Shown here piece after piece: positions 26,825-35,906 of a stretch of 64,000 bases of DNA (position 1 is the first letter of the stretch; each line of letters opens with the position of its first letter). The stretch is from Pirellula sp. SH-Sr6A (GTDB taxonomy: Bacteria; Planctomycetota; Planctomycetia; Pirellulales; Pirellulaceae). The notes under the pieces are model-generated. The model saw nothing but the letters and a program-made list of their open reading frames with translations, was not told the DNA's origin and made no database searches. A program made the translations under genes and the position numbers. The DNA lies in assembly GCF_001610875.1 (NCBI RefSeq), contig NZ_CP011272.1, positions 3,825,988 through 3,889,987 of the forward strand, read 5' to 3'.

Positions 26825-29800
26825 ATGGACAGTAAGCGCGTGATCGAATTGCCCGTCTCCCTGCTGAAGCAGATGAGCGAGTATCGCCAAACTGTCCGGC
26901 GCATCAAGCTTGGGGAGTCCATCGCAGCTGCCAGTTTGATCGTGCTAGTTTCTTACTTGGCCGTGTTTTTCTTAGATCGCTTCTTGGACACACCGTTCAC
27001 GCTCCGGTTCGCATGCTGGTTGATGGCGGTTGGCGGTATCGCCGCGTTTCCTTGGGCGTGCTACCGCTGGATCGTTCACTTGTCGACTTGGGAATCGGTT
27101 GCGCGATTGCTCAAACGAAGGCAACCGGCACTCGGCGATTCACTGTTAGGTGTCCTGGAGCTTGCCAAGAATCATCAAGAACAAAATCGTTCACCGGTGT
27201 TGTGTCAGGCGGCTCTTCATCAAGTCGCGCAATCGGTCGCGAAGCGAGATTTACTCGTCGAGCTCCCTCCGTCCAAGCATCGGGCGCTCGGAGGCTTAGC
27301 TGCAGTGGCTGTCGTATTGGGGGCCTTTGTACTAGCGACAGTGCCAGCCGCGGCTTGGAACGCTGCATTGCGATTCTCGCTTCCGTTGGCCCATATCGAT
27401 CGCTACACCTTTACCAGTCTCGAAGAGGTCCCCGCCCGGTTGGTGGTTCCTATCGGAGAAGAGTTCCCCCTTCAGCTTAGGCTTGCCTCGGAGTCGCGTT
27501 GGACTCCCCAAGAGGGACGTATTCGGCTTCAAGGCCAGGATCCGTTCTCAGTGGGACTCGACGAAGGACGCTACTCATTCTCCGTTCCGGCACAATTAGA
27601 AAAGACGTCGATACAAGTTGCGATTGGAGATGCTTCCCCCTCCATCGATGTCGAGCCGGCGCCTCGTCCCGAGCTTCAAAGTTTAGTCGCGAACATCCGA
27701 CTTCCATCGTATCTAGAAATTGCCTCACCGATCGAGAAGGATATTCGGGGAGGGGTTATCTCTTCCGTTCGCGGCTCTACGATTCAATTGCTTTCCAAAA
27801 CCAACAAACCGCTCTCCTCTGCCCAAGCCAACGCACTGCCCCTTCCCATCCGCGATGGAGCGTTCGCGATTCCCGATTATGTCGTCTCGGAAACCACTAT
27901 ATTGGAACTCCGTTGGCGCGATATGGATGGCCTGGAAAGCCGGTCAGCGTTTCCACTTTTGATCCAGTCGGTCGAGGACGAACCACCTTTCGTGTTTGGT
28001 GACGGACTGCCCAAATCCAAGGTGGTCCTGGATTCCGAGCAAATTCAATTCCAAGTTCGCGCAATGGATGACTTTGGGGTAAGACGGGTCGGACTTGTTT
28101 GGAAAGCGATAGAGGAACAACTGGTAGCACCGGAGAATCCCGTTCCTTCCGGATCGGAGATGTCGGGTGAAGTGATGCTCGCCAAGGGAGGACCTACTCA
28201 GTCTTCATTGGATGCCATGGCGGTCTTTCAAGCGATTGCGATGAATATCCCTGCCAAGGCCATCGAGGTTCGATTGTTTGCCGAAGACTACCATCCGGAA
28301 CGAGAACGCGCTTATTCCTCTCCCTGCGTGTTTTACGTTCTCAATCCCAACGATCACGCGATCTGGATTCTCGATCAAGTCAACCGTTGGCAACGTGAAT
28401 CGTTGGAGGTGCGAGATTGTGAACTGCAACTGCTTGCGATCAATCGCCAGTTGCGAGATCTGCCAGAATCGGAGCTTGGACAAGAAGCGACGCGCAAGCG
28501 ATTGGAAGAACAGGCTTCGGCAGAGCAGTCCAATGGCCGACGATTGAACAATCTCACAGCGAAGGGGGACGAGCTTCTGCGCCAAGCGGCTCGCAATGCA
28601 GAGATCGATCCTAATCAGCTGGAGACTTGGGCGCAAATGCAGCAAGTCCTTAAGGATATCGCTTCGAATCGGATGCCTTCCGTCGCGGATTTGCTCAAGC
28701 AGAGCGCTCGGGCGAATACAACCGCCGGACAGGAATCGAAGGAGACTGCATCGAACAACACGCCGACGCCTCAAGTTGGCAAAACTCAAAATGGAGATCC
28801 TGCTGGCGAATCGGGTGCGGACGAGGAGAAGCAATCCACTGCACCTAAGTTGAACGACCAGGAAACGTCTCAGCAGCCATCCGGTCCCGAGGGAGAAAAA
28901 GGGGGTAAGTCTTCTGCAAACAGCCCCGCGGCCTTGCGGCTCCCTTCGACCACCTTGATGGGGTCCCAAGGGGATGCTCAACCAGAGGAGGAGGGACAAG
29001 AAGCGACGCCGGTCGAGCAAGCGGTGGAAGAACAGGAAGCACTGCTCGCCGAGTTTGAAAAGGTTGCGGATGCCTTGAATAACGTCATGGGGAATTTAGA
29101 GGGAAGCACGCTAGTCAAACGACTGAAGGCCGCATCGCGAGAGCAACTTGAAATCGCAGAGGGCACAAATCGCGAGCTTTCGGAAGCTTTTGGATCGACC
29201 ACCGCACGATTGACATCCGAGCAAAGAATGCGACTCGAAGGGCTCAGTCAACGGGAGTTGCAAGCGTCCGAGTATGTGGCAACGATCGTCGATGATATGC
29301 AGGGATTTCAGGAGCGACGGCCTTCTCCTCGGATGGCAGACGTCGTGGAGGAAATGAAGGCAAAAGATCTGCTCGGCAACCTACAACGCCTCGCTCAACG
29401 TATGACGGCTCAGCAAGGACTAGCGATCGCGGAAGCGGAGTACTGGTCCGATGTCCTCGATCGATGGGCGGAGGATATCGTCGAATCCGCAGCGAAAGGG
29501 GAGGGGCAAGGGGGCAAGAAGGGTAAGAAGTCGCTTCCCCCCGCACTGGTGCTCGAGGTTATGCAAGTCCTGGAGCAAGAGATGAATTTACGCGATAGAA
29601 CTCGCGTCGCTGAGCAATCAAAAGAGGCGGCGACGGCGGATGACTATCGGGCGATGGCGAACGAACTGACGCAATCTCAAATTTTGCTCCGTGAGCGAAT
29701 CGCCTCCACACGGCAAAAGATTTCCGAGCTTCCCGACGCGCAGGCTGAGTTCGAGCGAGAGCTAGGTCTCCTCACACAAGTCGATGCGGTCATGCAGGAA

Positions 29801-30127
29801 GCCGCCGGGATTCTAAGCAAACCCAGTACCGGACGCGAAGCGGTCGCAGCGGAAACCGAAGCCATTGAGCTGCTGCTGCAAGCCAGACGCTCAAGTCCCC
29901 AAAAATCAGGAGGGGGAGGAGGAACCGACCCGGGAGGCGGAGGGGGGGGGACCACCGACGAAGCGGCAATCGCGCTGGTGGGACCCGGGGTGAACCCTAA
30001 CGAACAACGACAGGAAAGGAACGTTTCGCAAGAAACCGGCAGCACTGGAACCGGACTGCCGGAAGAGTTTCGAAGCGGATTGGACGAGTATTTTCAGCGT
30101 TTGGAAAGCAAGGGTCCATCGCGATGA
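26825..30127 (+). CDS. DUF4175-like large membrane protein
   Basis: 1100 residues. Membrane helices lie near residues 35-55, 60-80 and 155-175. An Ig-like region with VRAMDDFGVRRVGLVWKA follows, then long charged helices likely to form coiled coils (about 530-1020), with a Pro/Ser/Glu-rich linker between. A Gly-rich stretch (about 1025-1050) precedes the last 25 residues, which read LPEEFRSGLDEYFQRLE. The layout matches DUF4175-type proteins, whose function is not known. It is the first gene of a six-gene plus-strand run and its stop overlaps the next start (ATGA). The same C-terminal motif ends the divergent protein 25467-26543. Confidence 0.7.
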   Translation: MDSKRVIELPVSLLKQMSEYRQTVRRIKLGESIAAASLIVLVSYLAVFFLDRFLDTPFTLRFACWLMAVGGIAAFPWACYRWIVHLSTWESVARLLKRRQPALGDSLLGVLELAKNHQEQNRSPVLCQAALHQVAQSVAKRDLLVELPPSKHRALGGLAAVAVVLGAFVLATVPAAAWNAALRFSLPLAHIDRYTFTSLEEVPARLVVPIGEEFPLQLRLASESRWTPQEGRIRLQGQDPFSVGLDEGRYSFSVPAQLEKTSIQVAIGDASPSIDVEPAPRPELQSLVANIRLPSYLEIASPIEKDIRGGVISSVRGSTIQLLSKTNKPLSSAQANALPLPIRDGAFAIPDYVVSETTILELRWRDMDGLESRSAFPLLIQSVEDEPPFVFGDGLPKSKVVLDSEQIQFQVRAMDDFGVRRVGLVWKAIEEQLVAPENPVPSGSEMSGEVMLAKGGPTQSSLDAMAVFQAIAMNIPAKAIEVRLFAEDYHPERERAYSSPCVFYVLNPNDHAIWILDQVNRWQRESLEVRDCELQLLAINRQLRDLPESELGQEATRKRLEEQASAEQSNGRRLNNLTAKGDELLRQAARNAEIDPNQLETWAQMQQVLKDIASNRMPSVADLLKQSARANTTAGQESKETASNNTPTPQVGKTQNGDPAGESGADEEKQSTAPKLNDQETSQQPSGPEGEKGGKSSANSPAALRLPSTTLMGSQGDAQPEEEGQEATPVEQAVEEQEALLAEFEKVADALNNVMGNLEGSTLVKRLKAASREQLEIAEGTNRELSEAFGSTTARLTSEQRMRLEGLSQRELQASEYVATIVDDMQGFQERRPSPRMADVVEEMKAKDLLGNLQRLAQRMTAQQGLAIAEAEYWSDVLDRWAEDIVESAAKGEGQGGKKGKKSLPPALVLEVMQVLEQEMNLRDRTRVAEQSKEAATADDYRAMANELTQSQILLRERIASTRQKISELPDAQAEFERELGLLTQVDAVMQEAAGILSKPSTGREAVAAETEAIELLLQARRSSPQKSGGGGGTDPGGGGGGTTDEAAIALVGPGVNPNEQRQERNVSQETGSTGTGLPEEFRSGLDEYFQRLESKGPSR

Positions 30128-30969
30128 CTACACCGCGACTTGCACGCCGGCATCGCGACAATGCGACCTTTGGGATCAGCTGGATGTCATGTTGCATACC
30201 GGTAGTAACGACATTCTGTCTAGAGTCGACACTCCAGGCACAGGAAGTTCGGGTCCGCGCAGATGGTGTCATCATGGCTGCGGGAGAAAACTTCCCCAAC
30301 AAAATCGATCGAGATACGGCGATGGCACAGGTGCGGGGCCTGGTTCAGAACGAGTTGCGAATCCTTGCTCGAACATGCGATCCCACGGAGTCGCAATCCC
30401 GCACTTTGTTAACGATCATCGAAGAAGAATGGAGAACCAAATCGGCTCGCGAGGTGGCGAAACGATTGCAGTCCCACGTTCACGGGACCATTGACTTCGA
30501 CGGAATAGTCGAACGGTCCATGCAGGATTGGGTGGCCAAGACTTTGCTTCCCGAACAGTCGGCAAAATACGAGGAGGAGTTAAGCAACCGCCTCGCGGCC
30601 CGGCGCGAAGCATTGATCGAACAAATGCTCGTTTGGCTTCATGACAAATTGCAGCTGTCCAGCGGTCAGCAAGAGAGTGTTCGCAAGGTACTGGAGGAGA
30701 AATGGAAAGATCGATGGTTTCGGTCGATCGAAGGGGTCTACGACAATGAGACATTGCTGCCGGAGTTGAATCGCTCCTGGTTGGATACGATCCTGACCGA
30801 GGCACAACGCAACGCGCTGGCCATACGTACCCCTCTTCAAAGGTCTCCAAGCTACTCGCTCGAGTACCCAGTTCACCCGCTGGATGCACCGCTTCGACTT
30901 GGAAATGCCATTAGCGATCCGCGACGAGTTTCGCCGACACAGCCTGTTCCCTCCGAACCATCCAAATAG
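30124..30969 (+). CDS. Secreted helical protein, Spy/CpxP-like
   Basis: 281 residues, starting in an ATGA overlap with the DUF4175-like gene. A signal peptide ends near LESTLQAQE (about residue 40). The mature part is rich in charged helices (NELRILARTCDPTESQSRTLLTIIEEEW, LQLSSGQQESVRKVLEEKWKDRW, LTEAQRNALAI). The repeated pattern of 'T/S-E/x-x-Q' followed by a helix is typical of LTXXQ/Spy-like periplasmic proteins, which sense or chaperone in the envelope. That match is by pattern only. It is followed 13 bases later by a second protein of the same kind, so the pair may arise from duplication. Confidence 0.6.
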   Translation: MTTPRLARRHRDNATFGISWMSCCIPVVTTFCLESTLQAQEVRVRADGVIMAAGENFPNKIDRDTAMAQVRGLVQNELRILARTCDPTESQSRTLLTIIEEEWRTKSAREVAKRLQSHVHGTIDFDGIVERSMQDWVAKTLLPEQSAKYEEELSNRLAARREALIEQMLVWLHDKLQLSSGQQESVRKVLEEKWKDRWFRSIEGVYDNETLLPELNRSWLDTILTEAQRNALAIRTPLQRSPSYSLEYPVHPLDAPLRLGNAISDPRRVSPTQPVPSEPSK

Positions 30970-30982
30970 AGGGAACCGTCCT

Positions 30983-31897
30983 ATGGAATCGATCGATCGA
31001 ATATGGCTGGCATTGAGGCGACTGTCCGCTCGTTTCCTGTTGGTTCGGCTCGCTTTGATTGCCGCCTCCCTGGTCGCAGCGGGCGGTTCTGTTTGTTTCT
31101 CGCAAGCAACCCAAGACTCCAAACCAGCAGATCCACCCAAAACAGAAATTCGCAAGGAAGCGATTCCTCGCATTCAACCCCGTCGCCTACCGTTGGTCCC
31201 TGCTGTCCTTCAAGCGCGCATGCTGCAAAATGCCGACAACGGTGGGCTCACTATTCATGGAAAATTGAGTCGAGCCGAATTGGAAGAAATGCTTTACGGA
31301 TTGCTAGGAGGTTCGCGTCAAGCGTTTCGCCGACTGCGTCGAGAAGCGATCCAACGGTCCATCGATCGAGTCGACCAAGTCTGCAAATTGAACGATTCCC
31401 AAAAGGAGAAGATCGATGGCTCGATCGAGATCGATATCGCTCGCATTGAGTCGACGATCACCTCTCTGCTCAGCGAAATCCGAGAGGATACCCCGCCCGA
31501 GAAGAAGCAAGCCATCTACAACAATGCTTGGCAACGCTTGCGAACCATGCAACAACAAGACACGCTCGACCAAGATGCCCTGTGGAAAAAAGTCCTTCAT
31601 GCGACCTTGACCGCGGAACAGCAAAAGCAGCTTGACGAAGACGAGAAGCGAGTCGAGGCGACGCGGGAGCGGTCAGGCAAATACCGTTTGCTCTTGTTGG
31701 TGCAGCGCAAAGTGGGACTGACCACTCCAGATCGACAGCGTCTTTTAGCCTTTTTACTGGACCCGAAACATTCTTCGATCCAGTCGGTTTCTACACTGTT
31801 CGAAGCGTTGAGCGAGCTTTCAGATTCCCAACGCAATGCCATTCTTTCCGAAGAGACCTTCCAAGCGTGGAAGCAACAAGCGACGGCTCGACCATGA
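30983..31897 (+). CDS. Secreted helical protein, Spy/CpxP-like (second copy)
   Basis: 304 residues from MESIDRIWLALRR, with AGAGGG-type purines 9 bases upstream; the frame is also open from 30884 inside the preceding gene. The signal region (RFLLVRLALIAASLVAAGGS) is followed by charged helices with VCKLNDSQKEKIDGSIEIDI and LTAEQQKQLDEDEKRV, again the 'LT-x-x-Q' type of element seen in Spy-like proteins. In overall plan it resembles the gene just upstream. The stop overlaps the start of the next gene by 4 bases (ATGA). Function unknown; envelope-associated by inference from signal peptide and operon. Confidence 0.6.
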   Translation: MESIDRIWLALRRLSARFLLVRLALIAASLVAAGGSVCFSQATQDSKPADPPKTEIRKEAIPRIQPRRLPLVPAVLQARMLQNADNGGLTIHGKLSRAELEEMLYGLLGGSRQAFRRLRREAIQRSIDRVDQVCKLNDSQKEKIDGSIEIDIARIESTITSLLSEIREDTPPEKKQAIYNNAWQRLRTMQQQDTLDQDALWKKVLHATLTAEQQKQLDEDEKRVEATRERSGKYRLLLLVQRKVGLTTPDRQRLLAFLLDPKHSSIQSVSTLFEALSELSDSQRNAILSEETFQAWKQQATARP

Positions 31898-33009
31898 TTT
31901 TTTGCGACTCACGAATACCTTGGATTGACTCCACACAGACCCATCCCAAAGGATGGGTGTGGTTGGCGATTTTGTTATTCATCTGCTGGGGGACCATCGC
32001 ATCGGGACAGACCCCCTCGGCATTACGACGGGAGAACCCGGTCCAAGGGCAAGGGGTGTCGCGCGAAGTACGAGATATCTATGAAAAGGGATTGGATTGG
32101 CTCATCACGAGCCAAACGCCCGATGGTGCGTGGCCTTCGCCCAACAATCCTGGTCCCGGTCCAACGGGCCTTTGTGTGATGGCTTTCCTAGCCTACGGCG
32201 AAGATCCCAATTTCGGAGTTCATGAAACTCCAGTGCGCCGTGCTGTTCAGTCCTTGATACGCGAACAAGATCCGAAGACCGGTTATTTGGGTGGGAGTAT
32301 GTATCACCACGGTTTTGCAACCCTCGCGCTAGCCGAAGCCTACGGGGCGATGGATGAGAAACGATTGTGGGATGGCGCAGATACTCCGGTTGACCGACGG
32401 CGTTCGATTGGTCAAGCCCTCGAATTGGCGGTGCGAACGTCGATCACCAGCCAAGACAAAAATAGCACGGGCGGCTGGCGATACGCCCCGAACTCCACGG
32501 ACGCCGATACCTCGGTTTCCGGAGCCATCCTCGTTTCTCTCCTCGCAGCGAGGAATGCAGGGATCGAGGTACCCGACAAGAACATCGATCGAGCCATTTC
32601 ATACTTTACCAGTATGACTTCGAAAAGCGGGCAAGTTGCTTATGCGGGTGGATTGGGTGGCTACGATGAGTCGCAAGCTCGCGTGTCGATCGCAGCCCTC
32701 GTCTACTCGATCGCAGGCCGCAAAGATTTGACCGAGTTCAAAGCCTGCACAGCCTTTCTCAAAGCCAAAGATGCGATCAAAGTCGGTGATCACTATGGCG
32801 AGTATACGGCCTACTACAAAGCACAAGCACTATTCCAAGCCGACATTGAGGCTTGGGAGAAATGGAACAAACTGCTGATTCAAGAACTCCGCCAAAGTCA
32901 AAAGTCTGACGGCCGATTCGATGGTAGCTTCGGCCCCAACGTCGCGACCTCCCTGTCGCTTCTATCCTTGGCACTCAACTTTCGATTCCTTCCAATTTAC
33001 GAGCGCTAG
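31894..33009 (+). CDS. Secreted squalene-cyclase-fold (alpha-toroid) protein
   Basis: 371 residues from MIFCDSR at the ATGA overlap; an in-frame start at 31867 is less likely. After a signal anchor (WVWLAILLFICWGTIASGQ) come prenyltransferase/squalene-oxidase repeats: GLDWLITSQTPDGAWPSP, AVQSLIREQDPKTGYLGGS, NSTGGWRYAPNSTDADTSVSGAILVSLLAARNAG, LRQSQKSDGRFDGSFGPN. These QxxDGxW-type helices build an alpha-alpha barrel. No DxDD cyclase motif is obvious (DADTS is nearest), so it is more likely a binding or complement-like toroid than a terpene cyclase. It sits in the envelope operon 26825-36783. Confidence 0.8.
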   Translation: MIFCDSRIPWIDSTQTHPKGWVWLAILLFICWGTIASGQTPSALRRENPVQGQGVSREVRDIYEKGLDWLITSQTPDGAWPSPNNPGPGPTGLCVMAFLAYGEDPNFGVHETPVRRAVQSLIREQDPKTGYLGGSMYHHGFATLALAEAYGAMDEKRLWDGADTPVDRRRSIGQALELAVRTSITSQDKNSTGGWRYAPNSTDADTSVSGAILVSLLAARNAGIEVPDKNIDRAISYFTSMTSKSGQVAYAGGLGGYDESQARVSIAALVYSIAGRKDLTEFKACTAFLKAKDAIKVGDHYGEYTAYYKAQALFQADIEAWEKWNKLLIQELRQSQKSDGRFDGSFGPNVATSLSLLSLALNFRFLPIYER

Positions 33010-33014
33010 ACTGC

Positions 33015-35906
33015 ATGATCCCCCTCCGCTGCGCCGCATTCTTTCCATGCCAAAGAACTTCCTGGATGCTCCAAATCGGAGTATGTCTCGGGCTCGCGCT
33101 GGGCCTGCTTGGCATCGCGCCGAGCGCTCCGCATTCGTTCGCACAAGTAAACGAGAATACGCCGAAAAGGCTTGGAACCCTTCGACTCGTCGGTGGCGAT
33201 GTACTCAAAGGTGGTTTTGAGGTCTCGGGTGCAACAGGTAGTTCGGATGGAGGGTTGCATTGGCATTGTCCCAGTTTCGCGATGCCCGTTGCCATCCCGT
33301 GGGAGAAAGTAGAATCGATTGCATTGGACCGACCATTGCCGTCTGCTGAAACAACGTCGGCCACTGCCGTGGCTCGCGAAGGGGTTCCTCGGTTTGTTGT
33401 GGAGTACTGGTCGGGTGGTTGTGTCACGGGCGAAGTGGAATCGATGGACGAGAGTTCTATTCGATTGAGATCCAGCCGCTTTGGTAGCAAAGACATTCCC
33501 CTCACCTCGATCCGGACATTGTTGCGGGTTGTAGATGGGCCCGCGAAAGAGGCTGGGATGATCCCGCCCGAATCTTGGACACAAACCATTCCACGAGCCG
33601 AGTCCGAATCGGATCAACGATGGAACGTTCGTGTCGGATCCATCCAAACCGAAACTCCAGGCACTTCAATCGAGCAGCGTGTCTTTCTGCCCGATGTGAA
33701 TGCGATGGAGATCGATGTCGCTTGGACACACTCCAGCCCGAATTGGATCCTAACACTTGGGGCTCCAAAGAAATTGGAGTTGCATGTGCGCAAGATCGAG
33801 CATCGCAACGCTCTGAGTGTCACATTGCTTTTCGAAGAGAATGAAAACGCCGATTTGGCAACCGCTATCATTCCGTTCGAAGGTTTGGAGTCCATGCGTC
33901 TTCGAATTCTCTCAGACTATATCCGTGGACAATTCGCACTGGTTTGGAAGGGAAAGACAATTGCGGAGATTCGAGGTAAGGAAAAGCAGCGAAGCGCTGG
34001 GGTGCAGTCCCTGGTTTTGACCAATGTCGCGCCAGGTGGAATGCAGTTGCGAGAACTGCGGATCTCGCGCTCGACGTTTTCCATCGATTCGAGTTCGTTG
34101 GATCCAGTCGCTTTGGAGAATTCTTCGGTTCCAAAAATCATCCTCTTCAATAGCGAAGACTTCGCGGGATTTCCAACCGACTTTCAATCTGCCGATAGCA
34201 GTTTTGGCTTGGCCGGATCGGCCAGCGCACTCGGGCGCATTTCCCTTGCAAATGTAGAACGCATCGAGTTCCCTCGCAAAGCAGAGCAGCCGGTGTCCAA
34301 TCGATCGGTTTTCTTCGTAGAGCTGGAGAATGGGAATAGGTATTCGTCGCATCGGATCGAAGCGGCAGGAAATACGTTTCTTCTCAAGGATACGCCGATC
34401 GCCCTCGATATCGTCTGCCCAACGTCTGAGATCATTGCCATTCATGCTCAGCGATGGAACGAAGAGCCAGCAGGTTGGCTCACTCAGCCGGGACGATCCA
34501 TGCGGATTTCAACCGAACATGTCACCGCCTTGGGAGAACTCGTCGGGCATTCGCACCCAAATAAGTCCGAGCGAGGGATCTCTGTATTCGGGTGGCGCAT
34601 CGCACCGGATCTTCTTTCGCTCCCTTTGAATGAAAAGGTGAGTGGAACGATCGATATCTTTACGAGGCCGGCTTCCGGTGGAGAGAACCCGGCGGCCGCC
34701 AAGCTTTCCCCCCAGTCTCGCATGGAGCGATTTGGCCGTCTTCTCCAGCCGGGTGAGCCAGCCCTTTACCTAACTTCAGGGGACAGTATTCCGGCTCGAT
34801 TGGATCAGCTTCGCGATGGTCTTCTCGAAGTCGCGAGCGAGTTCTTTGGAAACACGACCATCGGATCGAGTCATGTGCGTGGGTTCCGTTACCTCGTCTA
34901 TACGGGAACCGATGCACTGCAGGAAGATGTCCTGCAACGATTGCTCACGGTTCCTCGAGCCCAACGCAGCGATCCTCCAACGCATCTAGTTGTGTCCCGG
35001 GAAGGGGATGTGGTGCGAGGCAAGCTTATGGAATTGGACCCGGATTCCCTGGTGCTCGATGTGCGAGGTACCCCTCAACGCTTTTGGAGCAAGAACATCG
35101 CGGAAGTCATTTGGCTCGCGCCGCCCCCGGAGCTTGCGCCAACAGACCCGATCGGGCTAGAAGCCAACTCTCAACCCGAGCCGCCAGTCGATGCACCCAT
35201 GACCTGCCAAGTCGTGATGGAACTGGGGACTGTCCTTTCCATCGTTCCCGAATCGATTGCCGAGGGGGTAATTTGCGGTCGCCACCCACAATTGGGGGAA
35301 TGCAGATTGCCTCTTACAAGCTGCTCTCGGATTCTTTTTGGAGACGAGATCGCCTCCAACGCCCGATCGAGCCAATACTCGAAATGGGCGCTCCGCCACG
35401 CCATCGACCCCAAATTCATTTTAGAAGAAAAAGAAGCCGCCGATGCAGCCGCTGGACGATCGAAATGGATTGGGCAACAAGCACCAGATATCCAAGTCGA
35501 ACGGCTGGATGGCACCCCCTGGAACTTGACGAGTCGGAAGGGAAAAGTCGTGGTCGTTGATTTTTGGGCGAGCTGGTGCGGACCCTGCATGAAGAGCTTG
35601 CCCGAAGTTGCCAAGATCGCGAGCGACTTTGCTCCGAGCGACGTCGAATTCCTCGCCTTGAACCTGGAGGAAGCACCGCAAGTGGCGCGCGCGGTGGCAT
35701 CTGCCATGGGACTGCAGGAATGGACTGCTATTGATCGCGATGGTTCGATTGCCAAGTCGTATGGTGCAGCCGCTATTCCCTATACCGTTGTGATCGGCAC
35801 AGACGGGATCATTCGGGCTGTGTTTATTGGTAGCACACCCGATACCGCCAATCGTTTGAGGGAGACGATTGCGAAAGCCCTCGCGGGAGACTCCAGCGTT
35901 GAGTAG
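33015..35906 (+). CDS. Secreted multidomain protein with C-terminal TlpA/ResA-type thioredoxin
   Basis: 963 residues, start 5 bases after the preceding stop. A signal peptide (residues about 15-45, LQIGVCLGLALGLLGIAPSAP) leads a long beta-rich region with repeated RLVGGDVLKG- and SREGDVVRGK-like strands, up to about residue 800. The last part is a thioredoxin-like domain with WCGPC at 854-858 (DFWASWCGPCMKSLPEVAKI) and the cis-Pro loop AIPYTVVI. TlpA/ResA proteins reduce or oxidise periplasmic disulfides, often for cytochrome c maturation. The redox domain fused to such a long extracytoplasmic part is unusual. The 3' end overlaps the SAM hydrolase gene. Confidence 0.82.
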   Translation: MIPLRCAAFFPCQRTSWMLQIGVCLGLALGLLGIAPSAPHSFAQVNENTPKRLGTLRLVGGDVLKGGFEVSGATGSSDGGLHWHCPSFAMPVAIPWEKVESIALDRPLPSAETTSATAVAREGVPRFVVEYWSGGCVTGEVESMDESSIRLRSSRFGSKDIPLTSIRTLLRVVDGPAKEAGMIPPESWTQTIPRAESESDQRWNVRVGSIQTETPGTSIEQRVFLPDVNAMEIDVAWTHSSPNWILTLGAPKKLELHVRKIEHRNALSVTLLFEENENADLATAIIPFEGLESMRLRILSDYIRGQFALVWKGKTIAEIRGKEKQRSAGVQSLVLTNVAPGGMQLRELRISRSTFSIDSSSLDPVALENSSVPKIILFNSEDFAGFPTDFQSADSSFGLAGSASALGRISLANVERIEFPRKAEQPVSNRSVFFVELENGNRYSSHRIEAAGNTFLLKDTPIALDIVCPTSEIIAIHAQRWNEEPAGWLTQPGRSMRISTEHVTALGELVGHSHPNKSERGISVFGWRIAPDLLSLPLNEKVSGTIDIFTRPASGGENPAAAKLSPQSRMERFGRLLQPGEPALYLTSGDSIPARLDQLRDGLLEVASEFFGNTTIGSSHVRGFRYLVYTGTDALQEDVLQRLLTVPRAQRSDPPTHLVVSREGDVVRGKLMELDPDSLVLDVRGTPQRFWSKNIAEVIWLAPPPELAPTDPIGLEANSQPEPPVDAPMTCQVVMELGTVLSIVPESIAEGVICGRHPQLGECRLPLTSCSRILFGDEIASNARSSQYSKWALRHAIDPKFILEEKEAADAAAGRSKWIGQQAPDIQVERLDGTPWNLTSRKGKVVVVDFWASWCGPCMKSLPEVAKIASDFAPSDVEFLALNLEEAPQVARAVASAMGLQEWTAIDRDGSIAKSYGAAAIPYTVVIGTDGIIRAVFIGSTPDTANRLRETIAKALAGDSSVE

